Positions 43,682-53,041 of a stretch of 64,000 nucleotides of DNA are shown piece by piece. The notes beneath the pieces are model-generated. The model was not told the origin of the DNA, did no database searches, and was given only the letters and a program-made list of their open reading frames with translations. This DNA comes from Methanolacinia paynteri (GTDB lineage Archaea > Halobacteriota > Methanomicrobia > Methanomicrobiales > Methanomicrobiaceae): positions 114,551 to 178,550 of the forward strand of contig NZ_KN360940.1 in assembly GCF_000784355.1 (NCBI RefSeq). Reading direction: 5' to 3'. How positions within the stretch are numbered: the stretch's first letter is position 1; each line of letters opens with the position of its first letter. Made by a program: the position numbers and the translations under genes.

Positions 43682-44197
43682 TTAATCTGTTTTTGCCTTC
43701 TTCATGAGGGTCAGAAGGCCTTTAATCATTTCCACGGGTTCGGGAGGGTTCCCGGGGATCTCAAGGTCCACCTGAACGACCGAACTCACCGGGCCGCAGA
43801 TAGCATAGCTGTCTTTGAATATGCCGCCTGTACATGCCTCGTCTCCGATTGCAACGACGAATTTAGGGGACGGGGTTGCATCGTAGGTCTTCTTCAGGGC
43901 GTATCTCATATTGTGGGTCACGGCACCGGTTACGAAAAGGACGTCGGCATGACGCGGGGATGCAACGAATGTCACCCCGAAGCGTTCGATGTCGTAGTAA
44001 GGCGAGCTGAGGTTGTTGATCTCGATCTCGGCGGCATTGTCGCTCCCGCAGTCGACCTCCCTTATAGCAATGCTCCTCTTGAAGACCGAATTTATTTCGG
44101 CCTTCAGCATCGATCCGTATCTTTCGAAGTCCGAATCGGTTACTTCGATCCTCTCTGTCAGAGGTTTTTGTATAAGTTTACCAAAGAATCCCTTCAT
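43682..44197 (-). CDS. HyfI/NuoB-like subunit lacking the cluster ligands
   Basis: 171 residues from ATG 44197, 8 bp after the preceding gene. The fold resembles the small subunit of group-4 hydrogenases (NuoB/EchC/HyfI). The usual DxGSCNxCD motif reads DCGSDNAAEIE (49-59), so both Cys of CNxC are absent. VPGCPP reads IPGNPP (148-153), Asn for Cys. Of the remaining cysteines C122 (ACTGG) could match a ligand, while C50 and C134 are off register. The N2-type 4Fe-4S cluster is therefore most likely lost. Last gene of the six-gene complex operon. Confidence 0.8.
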   Translation of the reverse strand: MKGFFGKLIQKPLTERIEVTDSDFERYGSMLKAEINSVFKRSIAIREVDCGSDNAAEIEINNLSSPYYDIERFGVTFVASPRHADVLFVTGAVTHNMRYALKKTYDATPSPKFVVAIGDEACTGGIFKDSYAICGPVSSVVQVDLEIPGNPPEPVEMIKGLLTLMKKAKTD

Positions 44198-44205
44198 TTT
44201 CCGCC

Positions 44206-45756
44206 TCACAGATCGTTCCCCGCATAGGAAAGGTTCAGGCTCTTGTTGATCACCGGAAAGTCCGGAACGATGTTTCCGATAACGGCATGCTCGATCGAAA
44301 GCCAGTTCGTGAAAGATGCGGTCCGAACCTTGTATCTCCAGATCTTTCCGTCGCGAATTTCCAGGTAATGCAGGTTCTGGCCCCGTGCACCTTCGACCAT
44401 CGCGAATGCACATCCGTCGTGGATATCCGTTCCGGAGGTTTTGATCTCTCCTGCCGGCATCTCCCCGGTGATGCTTTTTATGAACCGTGCCGATGCCTGG
44501 ATCTCTTCTGCCTTCTGCATGAAACGGGACAGCACATCGCCGGTATCGTGTGAAGGGATCTCAGGAGTGTGGTGATTGTAGATCCCGTAGGGGTAGTCTG
44601 TTCTCACGTCTCTTCTGCCTCCCGAAGATCTTGCAACGGGTCCGGTCAGGTTTAATGGTCTGATAAGCGACTGCCTGACGATTCCTGTTGTGGCGAGCCT
44701 GTCGATGACCGACGAGGAGGTTACCGCGGAATCGTATGCCTCTTTTACGGATTCGCCGATCCTGTCTGCAAAGGACTCCAGCAGCAGGAGATCGGTAGAT
44801 CCGATATCGGCCGACACGCCGCCGATGGTGATATAACCCCTTATGAACCTGTGGCCGAAGAGCTTTTTGTTCATTCTCATGCACTCCTCCTTCAGGGCCA
44901 TGAACCGGCTTGCTCCTACAGGGTAGGCCACATCGGTCAGCATCCCTGCACAGTCGCTTAACAGCGAGCAGATTCTCTCCATCTCGAGTGCGATGCCTCT
45001 CAGCGTCTCCGCACGAAGGGACGGCCTGATGCCTGCGATCTTTTCGGCCGCAAGGCAGAAGCAGACGGAGTTTGCAACGCTCTCGTCTCCGGATATCGAT
45101 TCGGCAATCTTCAGGCATTCTGCCGGTTTTTTACCCTCGGCGAGTTTTTCGATCCCCCTGTGGAGATAATAGAGGCGGGTTTCGAGGTTGAATATCGCCT
45201 CACCGATTACGCTGAACCTGAAGTGCCCCGGCTCGATGACTCCTGCGTGAACAGGCCCTACGGCGACCTCGTAGACTCCTTTTCCCTCGAGCCTCCTGAA
45301 TTTATAAAGCTCCTCTTCCGGGACATACTCCCTGACGTTTACGGGTCCGTTGCGGAACGATTTTTTCAGAGGGTGGAAATCCTTCGGATAGGCGGCATGG
45401 AGGATCAGCCTCCTCGTGTCGAAAGAGCCGCTGAAAGGAATGCCGAAACCGTCGGTGATCTCTCTTTCATACAGGGATGCCGTCGGGAACAGTTCTGCAA
45501 TCGAGACCGCATTACAGGATGTCCCGTATTCCATCTCGTAAATATGCCTGTTCTCCTGGCTCTCGAAGATGTATGTCAGCCTGAAAAGATCTCTTGTTGC
45601 ATAGTCCTCCCGGCAGAAGAGGCAGAGCAGGACATAGCCAGATCTTTTCAGGTATTCTATCCGTTCACCGAAATCCGTGTCATTTTCGGCAAGGCGGAAT
45701 TCATGATCCATTACGCCGTTGTTTGCAATCATTGTTGGTTTGCAGGAATCTGCCAT
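44206..45756 (-). CDS. HyfG/HycE-like large subunit without NiFe ligands
   Basis: 516 residues, a fusion of NuoC-like (~1-150) and NuoD-like hydrogenase large-subunit domains, as in HycE/HyfG. The NiFe-site motif RxCGxC is replaced by SISGDESVANS (~220-230), and the C-terminal DPCxxC is replaced by a tail ending VINKSLNLSYAGNDL with no Cys. It therefore cannot bind the NiFe centre. This is the hallmark of Ehr (energy-converting hydrogenase related) complexes, whose role is unsettled. TAATG overlap with the upstream HyfF-like gene shows coupling. Confidence 0.83.
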   Translation of the reverse strand: MADSCKPTMIANNGVMDHEFRLAENDTDFGERIEYLKRSGYVLLCLFCREDYATRDLFRLTYIFESQENRHIYEMEYGTSCNAVSIAELFPTASLYEREITDGFGIPFSGSFDTRRLILHAAYPKDFHPLKKSFRNGPVNVREYVPEEELYKFRRLEGKGVYEVAVGPVHAGVIEPGHFRFSVIGEAIFNLETRLYYLHRGIEKLAEGKKPAECLKIAESISGDESVANSVCFCLAAEKIAGIRPSLRAETLRGIALEMERICSLLSDCAGMLTDVAYPVGASRFMALKEECMRMNKKLFGHRFIRGYITIGGVSADIGSTDLLLLESFADRIGESVKEAYDSAVTSSSVIDRLATTGIVRQSLIRPLNLTGPVARSSGGRRDVRTDYPYGIYNHHTPEIPSHDTGDVLSRFMQKAEEIQASARFIKSITGEMPAGEIKTSGTDIHDGCAFAMVEGARGQNLHYLEIRDGKIWRYKVRTASFTNWLSIEHAVIGNIVPDFPVINKSLNLSYAGNDL

Positions 45757-47231
45757 TACAATGCACCTCCCAGTCCGAGCTCAGAGATTATCATGTTTAA
45801 GTAATTGTAGAACCAGTCCGGGACCATGATCCCGAAATAAAGCATGAGCACCAGCAGGAACACAATGCCGATGTGCATGCCTTTTGCGACCGGATAATGA
45901 TCGGGCTTTTTGATGCCGGCACCGTCGGACCTGCATGAGAGGGCGTTCCAGATGAACCTGAACAGGGCGAAGGAGGCGATTGCGATAAAGAGCAGTATTA
46001 GAAGTCCCATCAGGGGATCGAATCTTATCGCTTCGAGCAGTATGAACAGTTTCGGGAGGAAGACCGGGAAGAGGGGAGTTCCGGTTATCGCAAGGGCGCC
46101 TGCAACAAGGAATACCGAAGCGGCGGGCTGCATATCGAAGGCGTCGCAGATCACGTCCTCCTCTGCCGGGTTTTCCGATTTGTACTGCCTGTGAATGATT
46201 CCTGCCGAAAGGAAGAGCTCAGCCTTTGTCAGTGAGTGCGCAAGGGTTTGGAACAATACCCAGAATACTGCAAAAGGCGTCCAGAACGAGAGGCCGATCA
46301 AGATCAGGCCCATATTCTCTATGCTCGAACATGCGATCAGCTTCTTCAGGTTGTGCTGCCTGAGCATCATCATCGATGCGACGAATACAGTCAGGATTCC
46401 GAAAAAGAGGACGAACATACCTGCGGTCTCTGTCTCAGGGACCTGCCTTATTATCGCATATACGCGGATAATTCCGTATATCCCTATATTGAGCAGAACG
46501 CCCGAGAGTACTGCACTAACTGCGGACGGGGCCTTTGAATGCGCATCCGGGAGCCAGGTATGGAACGGAACGATACCGCTCTTTGCCGAGAATCCGATGA
46601 ACACGAAGAAAAACGCCGCCAGCGACACTGCGGGATCAAAGCCCTGCGACATGGTCATAAGCTCCGACCAGTTCAGGGTTCCCGCTCCCCCTCCGGTTCT
46701 CGACATCTCGAATAGGAAGATGAGCCCGATAAATGCGAACAGCATCGCGGTTGATGCGATGAAGATGTACTTCAGGGCCGCGTCGATATTCTCCCTCGCC
46801 GCGAGGCTTGCAACGAGCATCGCCGAGACGACGGTGGTTATCTCTGCGAGTATCCAGAACAATGCGAGGTTGTCGGAGAGGAAGACCAGCGGCGTTACGG
46901 TCATCAATATGGAGAATCCGCCGTAGAAGAGCCTGAGGCTTTTCGGGTTCAGCTCGCCGGTTTCAATCAGGCGTGTGACATATCCTCCCGCGTAGAGGGA
47001 TGCCGCGAAGAACACGACGGACGAGAGCCCCGCCTCGAATGCGGAGAGATGGTCGACCCTGAAGAATCCCGAGGTCTCCGGGATGGCGCAGGCGAACATG
47101 ATGTACCCTGATATCGCGATGTTTGCCGCGGAGTGAAGGATGAGGATGACTTTCTTCGATCTGTGGCCTTTCAGGATCATTATGAGGGAGAACGCGATGA
47201 TTCCCGCGATGAGATAGAGAATGGCGGTCAT
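45756..47231 (-). CDS. HyfF/NuoN-like antiporter subunit
   Basis: 491 residues with ~14 membrane segments, proton-conducting membrane-transporter family. The key charged residues are visible: Glu in [17 protein letters not shown] (TM5), Lys in [32 protein letters not shown]-type sequence (TM7, SAKSG then HTWLPDAH), and the later lysine/histidine helices. It should form one proton or sodium channel of the complex. It starts within the end of the HyfE-like gene (4-bp overlap) and ends at the start of the large subunit. Confidence 0.85.
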   Translation of the reverse strand: [491 protein letters not shown]

Positions 47232-47917
47232 TGTTCATCCTCCCCCGACGGCCAGATGTGATACCTGACCAGGCGTTCCTGGAACTCCTCGAGTGAAGAG
47301 TCGATTCCTATCGTCAGGATTGTCGTAAGAATTACGAGGATGATGAGATCTACGAGGATCATCACTTCGACGATGAAGGGGAGTTCAGTGGCGAAGCACC
47401 CGAATACGAGCACTCCGTTCTCCATCGAAAGGTATCCCATGACCTTCGTGATCGTCTTTTTGCGGCTGAATGTTACAAGCATCCCCATCAGCATCAGCGA
47501 TACTCCGACTATCGAACCCAGGAAGAAGAGGGGGTTTTCCGTCGCGAAGCTGCCGAAGACTCCTGAAAACACCACGTATACCAGGAGCATGAGCATCAGC
47601 GACACGACAATCGAACCGGCCGGTTTGAGGTAGCTGAATTCGAGGTCTCTCCTGATATGGATCTTTTTCTGGATTCCTGTAATGAACGACGGAATAAGAA
47701 TTACTTTTGCCGCGAATGTGATTGCGGCGATCAGGAGAAGCGTGTCCTCTCTTGTCATAAACCAGAGAATGCATGCCAAAATCGTGATGAGCAGGGACTG
47801 TATCGAATATACCCTGACAAGTGCGGAAAGAGTCCTCGTGGATATGATCAGCGCCGCTGTTATCAGTATCAGGACGAGTATTACCCTGACCGTATCTGAC
47901 ATGACTGCGTCGATCAT
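47228..47917 (-). CDS. HyfE-like membrane subunit
   Basis: 229 residues with about seven hydrophobic segments, matching hydrogenase-4 component E (a fused NuoK-like family with a NuoJ-like extension). It has GVSLMLMGMLVTFSRKKTITKVMGYLSMENGVLVFG, where the Glu in the helix resembles the NuoK ion-path residue. Overlaps both neighbours by 4 bp in the Hyf gene order B-C-E-F-G-I. Confidence 0.8.
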   Translation of the reverse strand: MIDAVMSDTVRVILVLILITAALIISTRTLSALVRVYSIQSLLITILACILWFMTREDTLLLIAAITFAAKVILIPSFITGIQKKIHIRRDLEFSYLKPAGSIVVSLMLMLLVYVVFSGVFGSFATENPLFFLGSIVGVSLMLMGMLVTFSRKKTITKVMGYLSMENGVLVFGCFATELPFIVEVMILVDLIILVILTTILTIGIDSSLEEFQERLVRYHIWPSGEDEQ

Positions 47918-48864
47918 GCGAACACCTCGATGATGATGGTCAGCGCCGAAAAGAAGAATGCGGTCATGAAGAGCGTGGGTATGCTGAAGAAACGCATTTT
48001 GGCCATCGACGACTCGAAAAGGCCTATGATCGCCGCAAGGATCAGCCCCTTCCCTAGGAACAGGAGTGCAGCGATAAAAATTCCGGGCACCAGCAGGTCC
48101 CCGCTGCCCAGAATCCCGAATGGAACGATGATCCCGATCAAAAGTCCCATGTATACCGCCTGTTTGACTGCATGCGAGAGCTCCATCAGTGCGAGGTTCC
48201 TTCCCGAGTATTCGAGGATCATTCCCTCGTGAATCATCGTGAGTTCGAGATGGGTTTCGGGATTGTCGACCGGAACACGTGATGTCTCGATAATGAGTAT
48301 AAGGAACACGGATATCGAGATCAGGAGGAGGGTCGGCATCGTTGCAATGTCGAGTGCGGTCGTCTTTTCAAACATCTCGAATATGTCGAGCGTTCCGAGG
48401 ACTGTTGCAAGTGCCGCCGCTACGATTATGATCGTGGGTTCGATTACGGTCGAAAGGCTCATCTCTCTTGAGCTTCCCATCCCGCCGAAGGTGCTCCCGG
48501 CATCGAGTCCGGCAAGGGAGATCATGAACCGCCCTATCGCCAGGATGTAGAGGAACAGGATTATGTTTCCGATTCCCCCGAATGAATCAGGGATGAATAT
48601 TACAGGCACGAAGAGGGCCGCAAGAATCATTACCGCCAGTGAAACTACGGGGACAGCACGCGTTACCCATGAAGACGTGTCCGAGTAGACGGCCTCCTTT
48701 GAAAGAAGCTTGGCGATATTGTAGTACATCTGGAACAGCGGTGGCCCCTGCCTTCCCTGCATTTTCGCCTTGACTTTTTTGACGACTGTCATGAAGAGCG
48801 GTGCGAGTAGAATCACCACGCCTGCGTTCAACAGGCAGTAGATAACGCTTTCAAAGGTGATCAT
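47914..48864 (-). CDS. HyfC/NuoH-like membrane subunit
   Basis: 316 residues, about eight membrane segments. NuoH/HycD family: the N-terminal KVKAKMQGRQGPPLFQMYYNIAKLLSKEAVYSD and the middle ETSRVPVDNPETHLELTMIHEGMILEYSGRNLAL are the conserved loops that contact the small and large subunits. It anchors the peripheral module to the membrane arm. Its conserved acidic loop is intact although the peripheral subunits have lost their cofactors. 4-bp overlaps on both sides. Confidence 0.88.
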   Translation of the reverse strand: MITFESVIYCLLNAGVVILLAPLFMTVVKKVKAKMQGRQGPPLFQMYYNIAKLLSKEAVYSDTSSWVTRAVPVVSLAVMILAALFVPVIFIPDSFGGIGNIILFLYILAIGRFMISLAGLDAGSTFGGMGSSREMSLSTVIEPTIIIVAAALATVLGTLDIFEMFEKTTALDIATMPTLLLISISVFLILIIETSRVPVDNPETHLELTMIHEGMILEYSGRNLALMELSHAVKQAVYMGLLIGIIVPFGILGSGDLLVPGIFIAALLFLGKGLILAAIIGLFESSMAKMRFFSIPTLFMTAFFFSALTIIIEVFA

Positions 48865-50819
48865 TGCATCAGCCCCAGGTATATTATAACCGAAACGACG
48901 GTGATGAAAAGGTACAGGAGATATGTATCGAGACTGCCGTTCTGGTGCCTTGATATGAGTTCTGCGAATCTTTCGACGGCACGTCCGGCAGGGATGTATA
49001 TGTACTCTTCAAAAAACCGGATGAGCCTGATCCCGCCGGTGCCGGATTTGAAGATGCATCCTTCAGAATCGCAATATTCTTTTTCAAGGCACTGCCTTGT
49101 CCTGAACATCGACGAAAATATTGTTACGAGGGGCTGTGAAAATCCCTCGGATGTATATTCGATTCGTGATGCCGGCCTTCGTATTCCGCAGTCCCATGTC
49201 ACCGAGATCCTGTCGGAAGGATGCCTAATGGTCTTAAGCGAAGCGTAGACCAATAAAACAACCAGGAGCAGCAGGAGGCTGACTGAGAGCATGTCCGGAA
49301 GGAATCCGGGGTAGCCTGCAAAATCCATAATCATCCCGGAGAACACTCCGGTAAGGATGCACACGCCTGCAAGGATCGCGGGGCCGGCTACCGCTCCGGA
49401 ATGGACCTCTTCCGCCTCTTCGGCACATCTTGACCGTGGGAGCCCCAGGAAGGAGATCCCGAATGCCTTCACGAAGCATGCGGCTGACATCGCACTCGTG
49501 AGGGCGAAGAGGGAGAGGATTACCAGGATTAAAAGCCGCATATATGCTCCGACCTCCTGGAACGAGTAGATCAGTGATTCGAATATCATCAGTTCCCCGG
49601 CGAAACAGCATAGAGGGGGAATTGCAGATATCGCGATCGCCCCGACAAAAAAGATGAGACCTGTCTTCGGCATTCTTTTTATGAGCCCTCCCATCTCGTC
49701 GATATCTCTCGTATGAACGGAATGAACCACGGACCCGGCTGTCATGAACAGGAGCGACTTGACGATTCCATGGCTGAATGCATGGAAGATGGCTCCTGCA
49801 AGTGCGAGCATCCCGAGAAATTCATAGGAGGAGGCGGTAAAGAGGACGAACAATCCGATTCCGAGGAATATGATCCCGATATTTTCGATGCTGCTGTATG
49901 CCAGAAGTGCTTTTATATCGGATTCCTTCATCGCGTACATGACTCCGAGAACGGCGGAAAGCAGGCCGAGCACGATTATTACTCCGCCCCACCAGATCTC
50001 GATTTCAGTGATGTCAAGGAGAATTCTCAGGAGACCGTAGACCGCAATATTCAGCATTACGCCGGACATCAGTGCGGATATTGCCGAAGGTGCAGCCGGG
50101 TGTGCATACGGAAGCCATTTGTGCAGCGGTATCACACCGGCCTTTATCGAAAAACCGACCAGAAGAAGGCAGAAGATCAGGCTACCGGGATCTCCCGATA
50201 CGGGAGCGATCCCGCTGAAGGTATAACTCCCCGATTCACTTACCAGCGCCAGGAACCCGGAAATTATGAACACGGTCGAAAGCTGGGTCATAGCAAAATA
50301 ATACATCCCGGCCCTCTGCGTTTTTTTGTCCTCGTATTCGAACATTACAAGAAGAAACGAGGATACCGCCATGAGCTCCCAGCTGAGTATGAACCCGACG
50401 ATGTCCCTCGATATGAGGACCAGCGCCATGGATATTATGAATCCGTACATCAGGGCGTTTCGCGTACTGATGCGGTTTTGAAGATTCTTATTTTCTCCTG
50501 CTCCCAGGTCGCCGAGTATATAGAGAGATACTGCGCACGACACAATTCCAAGCAGGAGAAGGAAAATTCCCGACAGTCTGTCTATCCCGAAATACAGGTC
50601 GAGTCCCGGAGCAAGCGGATAAGTGCCGAGAATAATCTCCCTGTCTCCTGCAAAAGCCAGAAAAGACCCCGATGCAGTCAGCAGCGAACCGCAGATCCCC
50701 GTGAATGAGGAGAATTTGTTTAATGACTCTTTGCCTTCTCCGGCGAATGTTGCGATAGTCGCAGAGACACAGGCCAAAGCCAGAAAAGCCAGACCTGTGA
50801 TTATTAATTCCGATTCCAT
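48861..50819 (-). CDS. HyfB/NuoL-like antiporter subunit
   Basis: 652 residues, first gene of the operon, about 16 membrane segments. The proton-translocation residues are in place: Glu in FILSWELMAVSSFLLV (TM5), Lys in GFSIKAGVIPLHKWLPYAHPAAPSAISALMSG (TM7) and IKALLAYSSIENIGII (TM8 area). The C-terminal ~150 residues hold two more helices and the extramembrane part found in HyfB. Together with the HyfF-like protein it gives the complex two antiporter-type channels. A 755-bp intergenic region upstream separates it from divergent fdhC. Confidence 0.87.
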   Translation of the reverse strand: MESELIITGLAFLALACVSATIATFAGEGKESLNKFSSFTGICGSLLTASGSFLAFAGDREIILGTYPLAPGLDLYFGIDRLSGIFLLLLGIVSCAVSLYILGDLGAGENKNLQNRISTRNALMYGFIISMALVLISRDIVGFILSWELMAVSSFLLVMFEYEDKKTQRAGMYYFAMTQLSTVFIISGFLALVSESGSYTFSGIAPVSGDPGSLIFCLLLVGFSIKAGVIPLHKWLPYAHPAAPSAISALMSGVMLNIAVYGLLRILLDITEIEIWWGGVIIVLGLLSAVLGVMYAMKESDIKALLAYSSIENIGIIFLGIGLFVLFTASSYEFLGMLALAGAIFHAFSHGIVKSLLFMTAGSVVHSVHTRDIDEMGGLIKRMPKTGLIFFVGAIAISAIPPLCCFAGELMIFESLIYSFQEVGAYMRLLILVILSLFALTSAMSAACFVKAFGISFLGLPRSRCAEEAEEVHSGAVAGPAILAGVCILTGVFSGMIMDFAGYPGFLPDMLSVSLLLLLVVLLVYASLKTIRHPSDRISVTWDCGIRRPASRIEYTSEGFSQPLVTIFSSMFRTRQCLEKEYCDSEGCIFKSGTGGIRLIRFFEEYIYIPAGRAVERFAELISRHQNGSLDTYLLYLFITVVSVIIYLGLMQ

Positions 50820-51574
50820 CTTTTATGATCCCCTGAAAATACTCCCCTGCATTATGCCGGGATAATGAGCATGATATAATATAATTTTCTCAAGTGTTGT
50901 ACTGAAAAAAATCCGGCTGAATATGGTGTCTCATCCCTGATGTTTGTTAAGAATAATTACTGTCGGATACGCCGGTTAATTTAAAAATATTGCTGAAAAG
51001 TAGATTATTTCTGTCACAAGATAAATCTATTTGAGACAGGTGTTGTGTACTGTCGAAAGGGCCAGTCTTGTGAAATTAATTTTCTCCCGGACGAATGACG
51101 CGCACTAAAAAATAAAAGATCTTTCCCGTTCGGCAGCCCTAAAAGATATAATAATATTTTAATCTTTTACTTTTGAAATTTAGGCATCCTGTTCGGCCCC
51201 TATAATTTTTCAGGGATTATATAGTGATACCATTTTTCTAATTTTGAAGTCCCGTTATTTTATGTTTATTCCGGACGTGATTTGGAAACAGATCTCCCTT
51301 TTATTAGGCACAATTGCATATCACTATGGTATTCATAGGCGTGTTGCCAATATGCGTGCCAGATGAAAAGGTATCTTATATAACTTAACTTTTAAATTTT
51401 GTAAATTAGAATTAAAATCAAAACTCTTCAAAAAAAGGCATTTTTTGGAAATAAATCGCATTTTTCACGTAAAAATTTAAAAAGATTTATATATGGAGAT
51501 TTTATGAATTTTAATTGCCTATATTTGTTCATGGGTTTCACGAAGCAGATAAAGGCATTTAGAGGTTGTATAGT
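50820..51574. other. Long divergent regulatory region between the Hyf-like operon and fdhC
   Basis: AT-rich, no convincing gene. For fdhC a TATA-like TTTATATATG lies at ~51487-51496, and AGAGGT at 51560-51565 is the ribosome site before ATG 51575, giving a leader of ~60 nt. Other features: ATACCAT at 51227-51233 and ATGGTAT at 51326-51332 (inverted, 92 bp apart), and CTGTC/GACAG at 51011-51039. The length suggests complex control of both operons. I cannot assign regulators. Confidence 0.5.
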
Positions 51575-52444
51575 ATGGTATTTCATGCCCCTGTTACTAT
51601 TGTAGCTAAAACTGGAGATGCAGGCAAGTATAAAGTAGGCCTGCCTGCATGGAATATGCTCCTCCGCGGATTCATGGCCGGAGCATATATCGCAATAGGA
51701 GGTGCCCTGGCGACAGTCTGTTCGACGGGAGTCTCGGCAACGCTTGGTGCGGGTATTGCAAAACTTGTTTTGGGTGCTGTCTTCCCTGTCGGGCTTATTA
51801 TCATCGTTCTTACCGGTGCTGAACTCTTTACCGGAGATGCGATGTTTGCCCCGATGGCAGCTTTCATCCATAAGGTGAGCTGGGCTTCTGTCCTGAATTT
51901 GTGGGTCTGGGTTTATATCGGAAACCTGATCGGATCGCTGGTCTACGCGTTCTTCATGGCCTACGGCCCGCTCACAAGCTGGTCTGGAAGCACGGGTACG
52001 GCAACTGTTTTCGGCTTAACGGCCGTCAATATTGCTGTCGGAAAAGTATCTTATGCAGGTTTCTTCGGGATGTTCTCTGCATTCCTAAAGGCGATCTGTT
52101 GTAACTGGCTCGTTAACCTCGCAATTCTTCTTGGAATTTGTGCGGACGATGCGATCGGCAAGATTGTCGGAATATGGTTCCCGATCATGGCTTTCGTATC
52201 GTCAGGATTCGAGCACTGTGTAGCGAACATGTACTTCATCCCTGCAGGGATAATGACCGCCCCCTACCTTACGGCCGATCAGGCTGCTTCAATAGGTCTT
52301 GCAAAAATCCAGGGCCTTAACTGGGTCACGATGTGGACTAACAACATCATCATCGTAACCATAGGAAACATCGTAGGCGGACTGTTCTTCGTAGGAGTCC
52401 TGTATTACTACGCATTCAAGAAAGAGATTGAAGCGAGCAAATAA
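51575..52444 (+). CDS. fdhC: Formate transporter FdhC
   Basis: 289 residues from ATG 51575 with six membrane segments, FNT family. It shows a first half with WNMLLRGFMAGAYIAIGGALATVCSTG, TGAELFTGDAM (the pore loop), WVYIGNLIGSLVYAFF, then KAICCNWLVNLAILLG and GFEHCVANMYFIPAG. It moves formate (and related anions) across the cytoplasmic membrane. The canonical fdhA follows 1.2 kb downstream on the same strand, with two small membrane genes in between, so the formate gene set is contiguous. Confidence 0.94.
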   Translation: MVFHAPVTIVAKTGDAGKYKVGLPAWNMLLRGFMAGAYIAIGGALATVCSTGVSATLGAGIAKLVLGAVFPVGLIIIVLTGAELFTGDAMFAPMAAFIHKVSWASVLNLWVWVYIGNLIGSLVYAFFMAYGPLTSWSGSTGTATVFGLTAVNIAVGKVSYAGFFGMFSAFLKAICCNWLVNLAILLGICADDAIGKIVGIWFPIMAFVSSGFEHCVANMYFIPAGIMTAPYLTADQAASIGLAKIQGLNWVTMWTNNIIIVTIGNIVGGLFFVGVLYYYAFKKEIEASK

Positions 52445-52472
52445 TTAGGTTTCAGAATAAATACTGATTCAG

Positions 52473-52985
52473 ATGAAAATCAAAGGGACGCGGGTGAGGA
52501 TCTCTTTCGTCAGCCTGATTGTGGCTGCAATCCTCATCTTTCTTCTTGCCCTTTACTTTGTGGCAAGCAGGGATTATTTCGTTTTAATATGGGGCATTGT
52601 CTCCATCATTATTCTGGTTCTGATCCCGATCGGACTGAACCATATGAGCCAGAGCCAGTACGCAGGGCTCGAACCCATATACGAGGCCGAGGCGAAAAAC
52701 ACGAAGATAAAGATGATCAACCCTTCGTCGATCGGAAATGTAGTGAGGATAGAGGGCGTGGTTGAAAGAGCGTTGTTCAAATTCCTGAACCGGCCGCAGT
52801 ATGTTGTTGCCGACAGGACCGGCGAGATATCTGTAAAGATGTTCACTTCACCGAAAGAAGATGTCGATGCCGAGGACTATGTCGAAGTATATGGCCAGGT
52901 CATAAGGCGTTATGTCCTTGTCGGAGATCCCGTAATCAATGCGGTAATCATACGTAAAACGGATCGCAAAAAGAAGCCGGAGTGA
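52473..52985 (+). CDS. Membrane protein with OB-fold domain
   Basis: 170 residues. Two membrane segments at ~9-30 and ~33-53 are followed by a soluble C-terminal domain with OB-fold pattern (VVRIEGVVERALFKFLNRPQYVVADRTGEISVKMF, VEVYGQVIRRYVLVGDPVINAVII), as in the tRNA_anti/nucleic-acid-binding OB group. It lies 28 bp after fdhC, between it and fdhA2, so it may be co-transcribed. Its link to formate metabolism is by position only. Confidence 0.7.
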   Translation: MKIKGTRVRISFVSLIVAAILIFLLALYFVASRDYFVLIWGIVSIIILVLIPIGLNHMSQSQYAGLEPIYEAEAKNTKIKMINPSSIGNVVRIEGVVERALFKFLNRPQYVVADRTGEISVKMFTSPKEDVDAEDYVEVYGQVIRRYVLVGDPVINAVIIRKTDRKKKPE

Positions 52986-53041
52986 CTTCCGGTTAATTTG
53001 TATCAGTTTAAATTACTTCAATGCAATTTTAATTATTAATT

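Noticed and set aside
49713-50708. 331-residue plus-strand open frame opposite the HyfB-like gene
   Set aside because: It lies wholly within a well-supported membrane-protein gene and its composition (many His, Arg, Tyr) is that of an antisense shadow.
43682-50819. Functional Ech/Hyf NiFe hydrogenase
   Set aside because: Neither CxxC motif of the large subunit is present and the small subunit has lost most cluster ligands.
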